Assembly: GCF_900104585.1 (NCBI RefSeq)
Contig: NZ_FNVX01000005.1
Location: forward strand, 682,001 to 746,000
Direction: 5' to 3'
DNA: 64,000 bases
DNA from: Bacteroides ihuae
GTDB lineage: Bacteria > Bacteroidota > Bacteroidia > Bacteroidales > Bacteroidaceae
Shown here: positions 36,314 to 44,509 of the stretch, in pieces
How the letters are laid out: the number at the start of each line of letters is the position of its first letter
Numbering within the stretch: position 1 is the stretch's first letter
Translations under genes and position numbers: made by a program
The notes under the pieces: model-generated
Seen by the model: the letters and a program-made list of their open reading frames with translations, nothing else
Told to the model about the DNA's origin: nothing
Database searches by the model: none

Positions 36314-37648
36314 ATGCTATTAAACAATGAAACAATACGGACAGCACTCGATAACTTGAAGATCGAGGCGCTGAACCCGATGCAGGAAGCCGCACTAACT
36401 TCTGCCACTGGCAGAGAAGATTTAATTTTACTCTCGCCTACAGGGTCGGGTAAGACTTTGGCTTATTTGCTTCCTTTATTACTTATACTGAAGCCTGAGA
36501 TAGATGGCGTTCAAACTTTAATTTTGGTGCCATCCAGAGAGCTGGCTTTGCAGATAGATACGGTGTTTCGTGAAATGAATACGGTTTGGAAAACTGTTTG
36601 TTGCTACGGTGGTCACCCCATAGCAGAAGAGAAGAAAACCATTCTGGGTAGTCATCCGGCTATTGTTATTGGTACCCCTGGGCGTATTACCGATCATCTC
36701 TCAAAAGGTAACTTCAATACTGATAATATTAATACGCTCATTATTGATGAGTTCGATAAGTCTCTTGAATACGGTTTTCATGATGAGATGGCGGAGATCA
36801 TTGCGCAACTTCCGGGCTTGAAGAAGCGAATGCTTCTATCGGCTACGGATGCGGAAGAGATTCCTCAATTTGCAGGATTGAACAATCGTGTCGTGAAACT
36901 GAACTATCTCAATACTGATGAGCAACAAGAATCTCGCCTGCATTTAATGAAGGTGCTCTCTTTATCAAGAGACAAAGTAGATGCACTTTTTTCGCTCCTT
37001 TGTGCGCTAGGTAGCACAGCGAGTATTGTGTTTTGCAACCATCGCGAGTCAGTGGACAGAGTCAGTGCTTTGTTAAAAGAGAAGGGACTTGATAATGAAT
37101 CTTTTCATGGTGGTATGGAACAACCTGATCGTGAAAGGGCGCTTTATAAGTTTCGTAACGGTAGTTGCCATGTGCTGGTATCTACGGATTTGGCAGCTCG
37201 TGGGCTAGATATTCCGGAAGTAGAGCATATCATCCATTATCATCTGCCGGTAAATGAAGAAGCTTTTACTCACCGTAACGGTCGTACTGCCCGTTGGGAT
37301 GCGAGGGGTACATCATACCTCATTCTTCATGGAGAAGAACAGGTGCCTGCATATATTTCGGAGGATATTGATCTGTTTACTTTACCCCAAAATCCATCTC
37401 GTCCGCCGAAGCCTCTCTGGGCTACTTTATATATAGGCAAGGGAAAGAAGGATAAGCTCAACAAGATTGATATCGTGGGATTTCTCTATAAAAGAGGGAA
37501 TTTGAGTAAAGAGGATGTCGGTCGTGTGGATGTAAATGAGCATTATGCTTTCGTTGCAATTCGCCGTAGTAAGATGAAACAGTTATTCACTCTTGTTCGT
37601 GGAGAGAAGATTAAGGGCATGAAGACTATTATTGAAGAAGCTGATTGA
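36314..37648 (+). CDS. DbpA-like ATP-dependent RNA helicase (DEFD box)
   Basis: The protein of about 444 residues has the helicase core. It contains NPMQEAAL (Q motif), SPTGSGKTLAYLL (motif I), PSRELALQ (Ia), IIDEFDKSLEYGF (motif II, reading DEFD in place of DEAD), LLSATDAEEI (III), LVSTDLAARGLDIP (V) and HRNGRTAR (VI). The last 70 residues (KKDKLNKIDIVGFLYKRG, HYAFVAIRR, IKGMKTI) match the DbpA C-terminal domain that binds 23S rRNA. A role in large-subunit assembly is likely. A start at 36287 is possible but would lie upstream of the -7 box. Confidence 0.88.
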   Translation: MLLNNETIRTALDNLKIEALNPMQEAALTSATGREDLILLSPTGSGKTLAYLLPLLLILKPEIDGVQTLILVPSRELALQIDTVFREMNTVWKTVCCYGGHPIAEEKKTILGSHPAIVIGTPGRITDHLSKGNFNTDNINTLIIDEFDKSLEYGFHDEMAEIIAQLPGLKKRMLLSATDAEEIPQFAGLNNRVVKLNYLNTDEQQESRLHLMKVLSLSRDKVDALFSLLCALGSTASIVFCNHRESVDRVSALLKEKGLDNESFHGGMEQPDRERALYKFRNGSCHVLVSTDLAARGLDIPEVEHIIHYHLPVNEEAFTHRNGRTARWDARGTSYLILHGEEQVPAYISEDIDLFTLPQNPSRPPKPLWATLYIGKGKKDKLNKIDIVGFLYKRGNLSKEDVGRVDVNEHYAFVAIRRSKMKQLFTLVRGEKIKGMKTIIEEAD

Positions 37649-37653
37649 TATTT

Positions 37654-38000
37654 ACTTTCTTTTGCCTTGGCGCAAAAGAAAGTAACAAAGAAAAAGTCAA
37701 GGCTTCTCGTGTGAAGCTACTCCGACAACGCTCGAAGCTACAAGCGATTCAACTCGCTTCGCTCAAACAAAATCGCTTGCTTAACGCTTCGGGCATTGTC
37801 TACGTTTAACGCTTCACACAAGAGGCCGGTCCTTTCTTTTTACTCCTCGCTTTCAGCATTGCTTCTACTTTGCTTCGCTCGTTATTTTGTTATGCTTGCT
37901 TTCAGTCTTGCTTTGACTTTGCTTTGCTCGTGATTCTGTTATACTTGCTTTCAACATCGGTTCTACTAGTGCTATTCGCTTTGCTTCGCTCGCTTTTGGT
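37654..38000 (-). repeat. Intergenic repeat, copy B (inverted partner of 29962-30262)
   Basis: It begins with the hairpin ACTTTCTTTTGC/GCAAAAGAAAGT at 37654-37683, which sits just after the helicase stop and may end its transcript. The next 160 bp are the reverse complement of copy A with few differences. Beyond about 37850 the sequence degenerates into repeated CTTTGCTTCGCTCG words. A 73-residue hydrophobic reading frame here is repeat-derived. Confidence 0.85.
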
Positions 38001-38233
38001 TATTCTTCCTTGCTTTCTACTTTTCTCTTTTCTTTTCTTGATTTTCAATTGGCTTTTTCATTATTGGCTTTTGCGACACGTGAATGTCTGATGTGATTCG
38101 GTCTTTGGTTTCTTTGCTATTCTTATCGTGTTTTTAGAAATTTCATCTTTTTGCTCATTCATTTATTGTTTTATTGTGACCTATTTTGGTGTTCATCTGA
38201 AAATAAACGTATTCTCTTTTTATATATCTTCTT
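38001..38233. other. AT-rich intergenic sequence
   Basis: Nothing recognisable lies between the degenerate tail of repeat copy B and the weak reading frame at 38234. The T-rich sequence has no stable hairpin or coding frame that I can support. Confidence 0.4.
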
Positions 38234-38503
38234 TTGCGGTTGAATGATTACTGTTTGCTTTTAATTTTAGTTTACGGATCAGTATTTATTATCTTTATTC
38301 ATTTAGTGGAAGAATGCTGGGTAAACATCGGCTATTTTAGTGTTTGTTTATCCTGTTTTATTAATTTATTTAACTATGATATTGATTTTGAGTTGCTTTG
38401 TGAATATGATCACAAAACAGCTTTTGATTATATAGATTTATCCGTATATACTATGCTTTTTCTTCTTATAAGCGTAACAATATGGTGTATATATAGTGTA
38501 TAA
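38234..38503 (+). CDS. Possible small hydrophobic protein, doubtful
   Basis: An 89-residue frame has two or three hydrophobic segments (LLLILVYGSVFIIFIHL and TMLFLLISVTIWCIYSV) and no family I recognise. Its best start would be a TTG, either at 38234 or at 38240. A TTCTTTTG box just before it only partly fits the -7 consensus. Length and AT-rich surroundings mean it could be chance. Confidence 0.25.
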   Translation: MRLNDYCLLLILVYGSVFIIFIHLVEECWVNIGYFSVCLSCFINLFNYDIDFELLCEYDHKTAFDYIDLSVYTMLFLLISVTIWCIYSV

Positions 38504-38557
38504 ACCAATAAAAAGAAAGGTAAAAAGGGCTTGTAGCTATAATTTTATAGGGAAAGA

Positions 38558-38588
38558 TTTGGCATAAGGAAAATATTTTGTAATTTCG
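38558..38588 (+). promoter_or_regulatory. serC promoter
   Basis: TTTG at 38558-38561 and TAATTTCG at 38581-38588 (one mismatch to TAnnTTTG) have the ideal 19-nt spacing. The leader would be about 50 nt. Confidence 0.65.
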
Positions 38589-38642
38589 CCCTGTCTTAAG
38601 ACTTCTTATAACTGAATTTGTTTAACAAAAACCAACTTTCGA

Positions 38643-39710
38643 ATGAAAAAGCATAATTTCAATGCCGGACCTTCCATTCTTCCACGAGAGGTAATAGAGG
38701 AGACAGCAAAGGCTATTTTGGACTTCAATGGTTCTGGCCTCTCTTTAATGGAAATCAGTCACCGTGCTAAAGACTTTCAACCTGTGGTTGACGAAGCTGA
38801 AGCATTATTTAAGGAACTACTTAACATACCCGAGGGTTACTCGGTACTTTTCCTTGGTGGTGGTGCCAGTTTGGAATTTTGCATGGTACCGTTCAATTTC
38901 CTTGAAAAGAAAGCTGCCTATCTTAATACTGGTACATGGGCTAAAAAGGCTATGAAAGAAGCAAAAGGTTTTGGTGAAGTAATAGAAGTAGCTTCTTCGG
39001 CTGATGCAAACTTCTCATTTATTCCTAAAGACTATACAGTACCAACCGATGCTGACTACTTCCATATCACGACGAATAATACTATTTTTGGAACTGAAAT
39101 AAAAGAAGATCTTAATTCTTCTATTCCAATGGTGGCCGATATGTCATCTGATATTTTCTCACGTCCGATTGACGTTTCAAAGTACATCTGCATTTACGGT
39201 GGAGCTCAGAAAAATCTTGCTCCGGCTGGTCTTACATTTGTTATTGTGAAAAATGATGCTTTAGGTAAAGTTTCTCGTTATATTCCTACTATGTTGAATT
39301 ATCAGACACATGTTGATAATGGTTCTATGTTCAATACTCCTCCTGTAGTACCTATCTACTCGGCATTGCTCACTCTTCGTTGGGTTAAAGCACAAGGTGG
39401 AGTGAAGGAAATGGAACGTCGCGCTACAGAAAAGGCAGACATGCTGTATGCTGAGATTGAACGCAATAAACTGTTTGTAGGCACTGCAGCCAAGGAAGAC
39501 CGTTCACGTATGAACATTTGCTTCGTGATGGCTCCTGAATATAAAGACCTTGAAGCTGATTTCCAAAAGCTTGCTACAGAAAAAGGTATGATAGGTATCA
39601 AGGGACACCGCTCGGTAGGTGGCTTCCGTGCTTCATGCTACAATGCCCTGCCCAAGGAAAGTGTTCAAGCTTTGATAGACTGCATGCAGGAATTTGAGAA
39701 GCTGCACTAA
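38643..39710 (+). CDS. serC: Phosphoserine aminotransferase
   Basis: The 355-residue class-V aminotransferase opens with [18 protein letters not shown] would bind K190 in [14 protein letters not shown], and the C-terminal [17 protein letters not shown] block is diagnostic. It converts 3-phosphohydroxypyruvate to phosphoserine (serine pathway) and may also act in pyridoxine synthesis. It is followed by serA 120 bp downstream, so the first two serine steps are encoded together. Confidence 0.96.
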   Translation: MKKHNFNAGPSILPREVIEETAKAILDFNGSGLSLMEISHRAKDFQPVVDEAEALFKELLNIPEGYSVLFLGGGASLEFCMVPFNFLEKKAAYLNTGTWAKKAMKEAKGFGEVIEVASSADANFSFIPKDYTVPTDADYFHITTNNTIFGTEIKEDLNSSIPMVADMSSDIFSRPIDVSKYICIYGGAQKNLAPAGLTFVIVKNDALGKVSRYIPTMLNYQTHVDNGSMFNTPPVVPIYSALLTLRWVKAQGGVKEMERRATEKADMLYAEIERNKLFVGTAAKEDRSRMNICFVMAPEYKDLEADFQKLATEKGMIGIKGHRSVGGFRASCYNALPKESVQALIDCMQEFEKLH

Positions 39711-39730
39711 GCGAATCATAAATAAAGTTT

Positions 39731-39805
39731 TCACCACAGATTGCACAGGGCGCAGATAGAGAAAAGGACTTAATCTGTGAAATTTCTCTGCGCAATCTGT
39801 GGTGA
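39731..39805. repeat. serC-serA intergenic inverted repeat
   Basis: A perfect 14-bp pair, TCACCACAGATTGC at 39731-39744 and GCAATCTGTGGTGA at 39792-39805, encloses further partial copies of the words (ATCTGTGAAA, TCTCTGCGC). It can form a long hairpin between the two genes. It may be a dispersed repeat or an mRNA stability element. Confidence 0.7.
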
Positions 39806-39830
39806 TTCATTTAATAATATTGATATTACT

Positions 39831-40751
39831 ATGAAAGTACTTATTGCTACAGATAAACCGTTTGCCAAAGTGGCTGTAGACGGTATTCGTAAAGAAATTG
39901 AAGCTGCTGGATTTGAGCTTGCTTTGCTCGAAAAATATACTGAAAAGGCACAATTGCTTGATGCAGTGAAAGATGCCAATGCTATCATTATCCGCAGTGA
40001 CATTATTGATGCAGCGGTTCTGGATGCTGCGAAAGAGCTTAAAATAGTAGTTCGTGCCGGTGCCGGATATGACAATGTAGACTTGGATGCTGCTACAGCT
40101 CATGGCGTATGTGTGATGAATACTCCGGGACAAAACTCGAATGCGGTAGCCGAGTTGGCGTTAGGTATGATGGTATATGCTGTTCGTAACTTCTATAATG
40201 GAACTTCGGGAACTGAATTGATGGGTAAGAAACTGGGTATCCATGCTTATGGAAATGTGGGACGTAATGTTGCTCGTGTTGCCAAAGGTTTTGGGATGGA
40301 AATCTATGCTTATGATGCTTTCTGCCCCAAAGAAGTAATCGAGAAAGACGGAATAACGGCTTGTGCTTCTGCTGAAGAATTATACAAAACTTGCAACGTC
40401 GTTTCTCTGCATATTCCTGCTACTGCTGAAACGAAAAACTCTATTAACTATGCTTTGCTAAAAGAGATGCCCAAGGGCGCTATGTTGGTAAATACTGCTC
40501 GTAAAGAGGTGATTAATGAAGCTGAACTGTTGAAATTGATGGAAGATCGTGCAGACTTTAAGTATGTAACGGACATCATGCCTGCTGCTCACGCTGAGTT
40601 TACTGAAAAATATGCAGGACGTTACTTCTCCACTCCTAAGAAAATGGGAGCACAAACTGCTGAGGCAAATATCAATGCAGGTATTGCAGCTGCACAGCAG
40701 ATTGTTGGCTTTTTGAATGACGGATGCGAAAAATTCAAAGTAAATAAGTAA
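39831..40751 (+). CDS. serA: D-3-phosphoglycerate dehydrogenase, short form
   Basis: The 306-residue D-isomer 2-hydroxyacid dehydrogenase starts MKVLIATDKPFAKVAVDGIR. It contains VRAGAGYDNVDLDAA, a Rossmann loop reading AYGNVG (Ala where the first Gly of GxGxxG is usual), MLVNTARKEVINEAEL with the catalytic Arg, and a late His in PAAHAEF. There is no C-terminal ACT domain, so serine feedback of the E. coli kind is not expected. I start at 39831; the longer frame from 39777 runs through the intergenic hairpin. It acts just before SerC. Confidence 0.92.
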   Translation: MKVLIATDKPFAKVAVDGIRKEIEAAGFELALLEKYTEKAQLLDAVKDANAIIIRSDIIDAAVLDAAKELKIVVRAGAGYDNVDLDAATAHGVCVMNTPGQNSNAVAELALGMMVYAVRNFYNGTSGTELMGKKLGIHAYGNVGRNVARVAKGFGMEIYAYDAFCPKEVIEKDGITACASAEELYKTCNVVSLHIPATAETKNSINYALLKEMPKGAMLVNTARKEVINEAELLKLMEDRADFKYVTDIMPAAHAEFTEKYAGRYFSTPKKMGAQTAEANINAGIAAAQQIVGFLNDGCEKFKVNK

Positions 40752-40763
40752 CAAGATCAACTT

Positions 40764-40961
40764 GTGAGAAAAAAGATATTACCGTACGTAATACTAATTT
40801 GCTACGCAATAGGCTTGTTAATTTCTTCTCTGACTATTGTGTTTAGAGATAGCTTATCCGATTTTGCTAAAGGTTTTTGCGAGGGTATCTCGCTTGTCTT
40901 TATCTTTGTCGGGTTTGTTTATATGTGTTGGTGTTTTATTAAGAAGAAAAAACCTTTATAA
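40764..40961 (+). CDS. Small two-helix membrane protein
   Basis: This 65-residue protein starts at GTG (40764) 12 bp after serA and ends 9 bp before the DUF1015 gene, so it fits neatly in the operon. It has two predicted membrane helices (ILPYVILICYAIGLLISSLT and GISLVFIFVGFVYMCWCFI) and a lysine-rich tail, IKKKKPL. I do not recognise a family. Confidence 0.6.
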   Translation: MRKKILPYVILICYAIGLLISSLTIVFRDSLSDFAKGFCEGISLVFIFVGFVYMCWCFIKKKKPL

Positions 40962-40970
40962 ATTTAACTT

Positions 40971-42218
40971 ATGGCAATAATTAAACCTTTTAAAGGCATT
41001 CGTCCTCCAAAAGATTTGGTTGAACAGGTGGCTTCACGTCCTTACGATGTGTTGAACTCTGCTGAAGCCCGTGAGGAGGCTGCCGGTAATGAGAAATCTC
41101 TTTACCATATTATTAAACCGGAAATAGACTTTCCTGTTGGGACTGATGAACACGACGAAAGTGTGTATGCTAAGGCTGCCGAGAACTTCCATATGTTCCA
41201 AGATAAGGGATGGCTGGTGCAGGACGATAAAGAACTCTACTATATCTATGCTCAAACCATGAATGGTAAAACGCAATACGGATTGGTGGTAGGTGCTTAT
41301 GTCCCCGATTATATGAACGGTATCATTAAGAAGCATGAGCTTACTCGTCGTGATAAGGAGGAAGATCGCATGAAGCATGTTCGTGTGAATAATGCCAACA
41401 TTGAACCTGTATTCTTTGCTTATCCGGATAGTGATACTCTTGATGCACTTGTGCTGAAATATACAGCACAGAAACCTCTTTACGATTTTATTGCTCCAGG
41501 AGATGGCTTTGGTCATACATTCTGGATTGTTGATGATGCAGCGGATATAGCTACCATCACTAAAGAATTTGCTGCTATGCCGGCTCTTTACATTGCCGAT
41601 GGACATCACCGTTCGGCTGCTGCTGCATTGGTAGGAGTTGAAAAAGCAAAACAAAATGCAAATCATACTGGCGAGGAGGAGTATAATTACTTCATGGCTG
41701 TTTGTTTCCCTGCGAACCAACTTACCATTATCGATTATAATCGTTTGGTGAAGGATCTTAATGGACTGACATCTACTGAATTCTTATCTGCACTGGAGAA
41801 GAACTTCACGGTAGAGTTGAAGGGGACAGAAATATACAAGCCCAATGCGTTGCACAATTTTGGCCTTTATCTGGATGGTAAATGGTATAGCCTCACAGCT
41901 AAAGCAGGTACCTATAATGACAATGATCCTATTGGTGTACTTGATGTTACAATTTCGTCTAATCTGATTTTGGATGAAGTATTAGGACTCAAAGATCTTC
42001 GGTCGGATAAGCGCATCGACTTTGTAGGTGGTATTCGCGGACTTGGTGAGCTTAGCAAACGAGTGGATAGCGGTGAGATGAAAGTCGCTTTGGCTCTCTA
42101 TCCTGTTTCTATGAAACAGTTGATGGACATTGCCGACTCAGGTAATATTATGCCACCAAAAACCACTTGGTTTGAACCAAAACTTCGTTCAGGATTGGTG
42201 ATACATAAGTTGGTATAA
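40971..42218 (+). CDS. DUF1015 family protein
   Basis: The 415-residue cytosolic protein opens IIKPFKGIRPPKDLVEQVAS with RPYDVL and LYHIIKPEID, and has YIADGHHRSAAA in the middle. These are the hallmark blocks of DUF1015. The family is often encoded beside serA and serC, as here, and a link to serine metabolism has been proposed from such neighbourhoods. Its activity is not known to me. It is the last gene of the serC unit and is followed by a hairpin terminator. Confidence 0.9.
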   Translation: MAIIKPFKGIRPPKDLVEQVASRPYDVLNSAEAREEAAGNEKSLYHIIKPEIDFPVGTDEHDESVYAKAAENFHMFQDKGWLVQDDKELYYIYAQTMNGKTQYGLVVGAYVPDYMNGIIKKHELTRRDKEEDRMKHVRVNNANIEPVFFAYPDSDTLDALVLKYTAQKPLYDFIAPGDGFGHTFWIVDDAADIATITKEFAAMPALYIADGHHRSAAAALVGVEKAKQNANHTGEEEYNYFMAVCFPANQLTIIDYNRLVKDLNGLTSTEFLSALEKNFTVELKGTEIYKPNALHNFGLYLDGKWYSLTAKAGTYNDNDPIGVLDVTISSNLILDEVLGLKDLRSDKRIDFVGGIRGLGELSKRVDSGEMKVALALYPVSMKQLMDIADSGNIMPPKTTWFEPKLRSGLVIHKLV

Positions 42219-42305
42219 CTGTTTGCCATTATGCCGTCCTGATTATATTTTTTGGTGATCCTACGGATCTTATTGTGTTTCATCAAAACAATAAATATCT
42301 GCAAA

Positions 42306-42385
42306 TGTCACTACATATAGCATTACTTTTTATAGCTTGTTTTTAGGCTGTACGAACTAGGTGCTACTTGTAGTGACATTTTTTA
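42306..42385 (+). terminator. Large-loop terminator after DUF1015, overlapping the next promoter
   Basis: The arms TGTCACTACA (42306-42315) and TGTAGTGACA (42369-42378), extended by TAGCA/TGCTA, are followed by TTTTTTAT. The T-run leads directly into the -7 box at 42386. The dyad may also act as a binding site. Confidence 0.6.
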
Positions 42386-42393
42386 TATCTTTG
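42386..42393 (+). promoter_or_regulatory. -7 box of the YigZ-family gene
   Basis: TATCTTTG ends 4 nt before the ATG at 42398. The start site would fall on or next to the A of the ATG, so the mRNA may be leaderless. Confidence 0.55.
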
Positions 42394-42397
42394 CAAC

Positions 42398-43009
42398 ATG
42401 GCAGAAGATACATACAAAACCATCACTGAACTTTCTGAAAGCATCTACACTGAAAAGCGGAGTAAGTTTATTGCTCTCGCTCTTCCTGTTTGTACGCTTG
42501 AAGAAATAAAACTACATTTGGATACATATCAGAAAAAATACTACGATGCGCGGCATTTGTGCTATGCCTATATGTTGGGGCATGAACGGAAAGATTTCCG
42601 TGCCAACGACAATGGTGAACCTTCCGGTACTGCCGGGAAGCCTATTCTAGGACAAATAAACTCCAATGAACTGACCGATATTCTGATTATTGTTGTTCGC
42701 TATTTTGGTGGAATAAAGTTGGGTACGAGTGGGCTTATTGTAGCTTACAAAGCTGCTGCGGCCGAGGCTATCGCTACTGCTACAATAGTAGAAAAAACAG
42801 TGGATGACGGTATAACTGTGATGTTCGAATATCCGTTTATGAATGATGTGATGCGTATTGTGAAAGAAGAAGAACCTACGATTTTGAGCCAGTCGTATGA
42901 CATGGATTGCTCCATGACGCTGCGTATTCGTCAATCATTGATGCCTCGCCTACGTGCTCGTTTAGAGAAAGTGGAAACAATACGCTTTCCGAAAAATGAA
43001 GATGAATGA
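42398..43009 (+). CDS. YigZ/IMPACT family protein
   Basis: The 203-residue protein has the IMPACT/UPF0029 N-terminal domain. SKFIALALPV, ARHLCYAYMLG, DNGEPSGTAGKPIL and VVRYFGGIKLGTSGLIVAY give the conserved GEPSGTAG and RYFGG motifs. A smaller C-terminal domain (DUF1949-type) follows. Homologues are linked to translation control, but the bacterial role is unclear. The start is fixed by the conserved DTYKTI opening. Confidence 0.92.
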   Translation: MAEDTYKTITELSESIYTEKRSKFIALALPVCTLEEIKLHLDTYQKKYYDARHLCYAYMLGHERKDFRANDNGEPSGTAGKPILGQINSNELTDILIIVVRYFGGIKLGTSGLIVAYKAAAAEAIATATIVEKTVDDGITVMFEYPFMNDVMRIVKEEEPTILSQSYDMDCSMTLRIRQSLMPRLRARLEKVETIRFPKNEDE

Positions 43010-43032
43010 ACTTTCCTCTTTGCCTATTATGA

Positions 43033-43068
43033 AAACAGCCTCTGATGAAAAAAGGTCAGAAGCTGTTT
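43033..43068. terminator. Hairpin between convergent genes
   Basis: AAACAGC-C-TCTGA pairs with TCAGA-A-GCTGTTT around a short A-rich loop. It lies between the YigZ-family and CDGSH genes, which converge, and could end both transcripts. Confidence 0.55.
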
Positions 43069-43090
43069 CAAAAGATTGTTTTGAGCAAGA

Positions 43091-43288
43091 CTATTCTTTG
43101 TCAAACTCTACTTTGTGATGTGAGCCGTCACAAAAAGGTTTGTTTTTGGACTGTCCGCAGCGACAAAGGTGTGCGCTGTTCATAACCTTTTCTTTTCCAT
43201 CTTTGTCGATAAGTTTAATCTCACCCTCGATCAAATAAGGGCCACCTGCAGCTACTTTTACAGTAACTAAATCTTTTTTATTGTCCAT
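43091..43288 (-). CDS. CDGSH iron-sulfur protein
   Basis: The 65-residue protein contains CRCGQSKNKPFCDGSH at residues 42-57, the CDGSH signature. It gives the 3Cys-1His ligands C42, C44, C53 and H57 for a 2Fe-2S cluster. There is no signal peptide or membrane anchor. Redox or cluster-transfer roles are known for the family. It is a single-gene unit. Confidence 0.93.
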   Translation of the reverse strand: MDNKKDLVTVKVAAGGPYLIEGEIKLIDKDGKEKVMNSAHLCRCGQSKNKPFCDGSHHKVEFDKE

Positions 43289-43371
43289 GATTTTATTTAA
43301 TTAGTCGCTTGATAGAACAGACCGCAAATCTTTTTGTTCGCCTCTAGGAGGTTTGTTTTAACAGATTTCCA

Positions 43372-43379
43372 TATATTTG
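43372..43379 (+). promoter_or_regulatory. -7 box of the HpaII-like endonuclease gene
   Basis: TATATTTG lies 40 nt before the ATG at 43419. A TTTG at 43352-43355 is 16 nt upstream, slightly close for a -33 box. Confidence 0.55.
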
Positions 43380-43418
43380 CATTTACGAAGGAAATAATCT
43401 TAATTATTATTTATCAAT

Positions 43419-44504
43419 ATGGCATTTGAAGGAACTAAAAAGGAGTGGAGTGAACTATATACATTTTTTCGTCTGTTGGCAGACGGATATGTTTGTTTGG
43501 GCACTCCGCAAGGAAAAAGAGATGATGAAAAGCGATGGCCGATAGCAATGATTCAACGAGAGGAGCATGACGGTTCCAGACGTTACTACATTGAAAACGA
43601 AGAGATCCACATCGTTGGTGAGCAGATTGATAAAAAACTGCCTCGCGAGGACTTCTTGGCAGTAGCCGAATTGATCTTGACTGCCATTAAATCTTCTTCG
43701 GAAGAGGAAGTGACTTCTCCTGATGGGGTAGAGGAGTTTCTGGATGAAGCTTCCATCTTTGATTTGGAAGCAAGAACAACAGATCGTACCGATTTTTCCG
43801 TTGCTTTTTGGCACTCGGACGCACCACTTACAGGTTTTAATGTGCGTTCTCGTTTGGGGAAGATGAATCCGCTACTGGATGGTGGACGCTCAGCCAACTT
43901 GAAGTTTGAACTTTCCGGAGTTAAATTTGCCACACCTACTGTGAGCAAGGTAAATGCCTTGGAAACTCAAAATGAAGTAGTCGACCGCATGATGTTGATA
44001 GAGCAACTAGGTGGGATTCTGAAGTATACGGATGTGGCTGATCGTGTGTTTCGTAGTAACTTATTGATGATTGATTTACACTTCCCTCGTTTGCTGGCAG
44101 AGATGCTTCGGACGATGCAAGTAGACGGCATTAATCGCGTCAATGAGCTTACCGAACTGATGAAAACCGTAAATCCACTTAAAATAAAGGAAGAACTGAT
44201 TGTAAAACATGGGTTTTATGAGTTCAAAATGAAGCAGTTCCTATTGACTCTTGCTTTGGGCATGCGTCCGGCAAAGATCTATAACGGTACAGACTCTGCC
44301 GTAGAGGGATTTTTTATCCTTGATGGCAGTGGTGAGATACTTTGTTATCACAAATCCGAAAAGAAGACGTTCGAGGACTTTCTGTTCCTCAATTCTCGTT
44401 TTGAGAAAGGATCAACTGAAAAGGATAAATATGGTTTCTTGGAACGTGAAAACGGAATCTATTATTTCAAACTGAATGCCAAGATTGGATTGTTGAAACG
44501 ATAA
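43419..44504 (+). CDS. HpaII-family restriction endonuclease-like protein, orphan
   Basis: The 361-residue soluble protein matches my memory of the HpaII restriction endonuclease family in length (HpaII about 358). Its central block FEGTKKEWSEL, TDRTDFSVAFW, LTGFNVRSRLG, NPLLDGGRSANLKFEL and IYNGTDSAVEG also fits. In HpaII the corresponding GFxIKSxLG segment has Lys in the catalytic region; here it reads GFNVRSRLG, with Arg. No cytosine methyltransferase gene is present on either strand in the window, so either a methylase is elsewhere, CCGG is not cut, or the protein has another role. It has its own promoter, and its stop codon is 5 bp from an 84-bp repeat array. Confidence 0.75.
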   Translation: MAFEGTKKEWSELYTFFRLLADGYVCLGTPQGKRDDEKRWPIAMIQREEHDGSRRYYIENEEIHIVGEQIDKKLPREDFLAVAELILTAIKSSSEEEVTSPDGVEEFLDEASIFDLEARTTDRTDFSVAFWHSDAPLTGFNVRSRLGKMNPLLDGGRSANLKFELSGVKFATPTVSKVNALETQNEVVDRMMLIEQLGGILKYTDVADRVFRSNLLMIDLHFPRLLAEMLRTMQVDGINRVNELTELMKTVNPLKIKEELIVKHGFYEFKMKQFLLTLALGMRPAKIYNGTDSAVEGFFILDGSGEILCYHKSEKKTFEDFLFLNSRFEKGSTEKDKYGFLERENGIYYFKLNAKIGLLKR

Positions 44505-44509
44505 ATCAT

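Noticed and set aside
37870..38091. 73-residue hydrophobic reading frame
   Set aside because: It is the reading of repeated CTTTGCTTCGCTCG words in repeat copy B, with no start signal.
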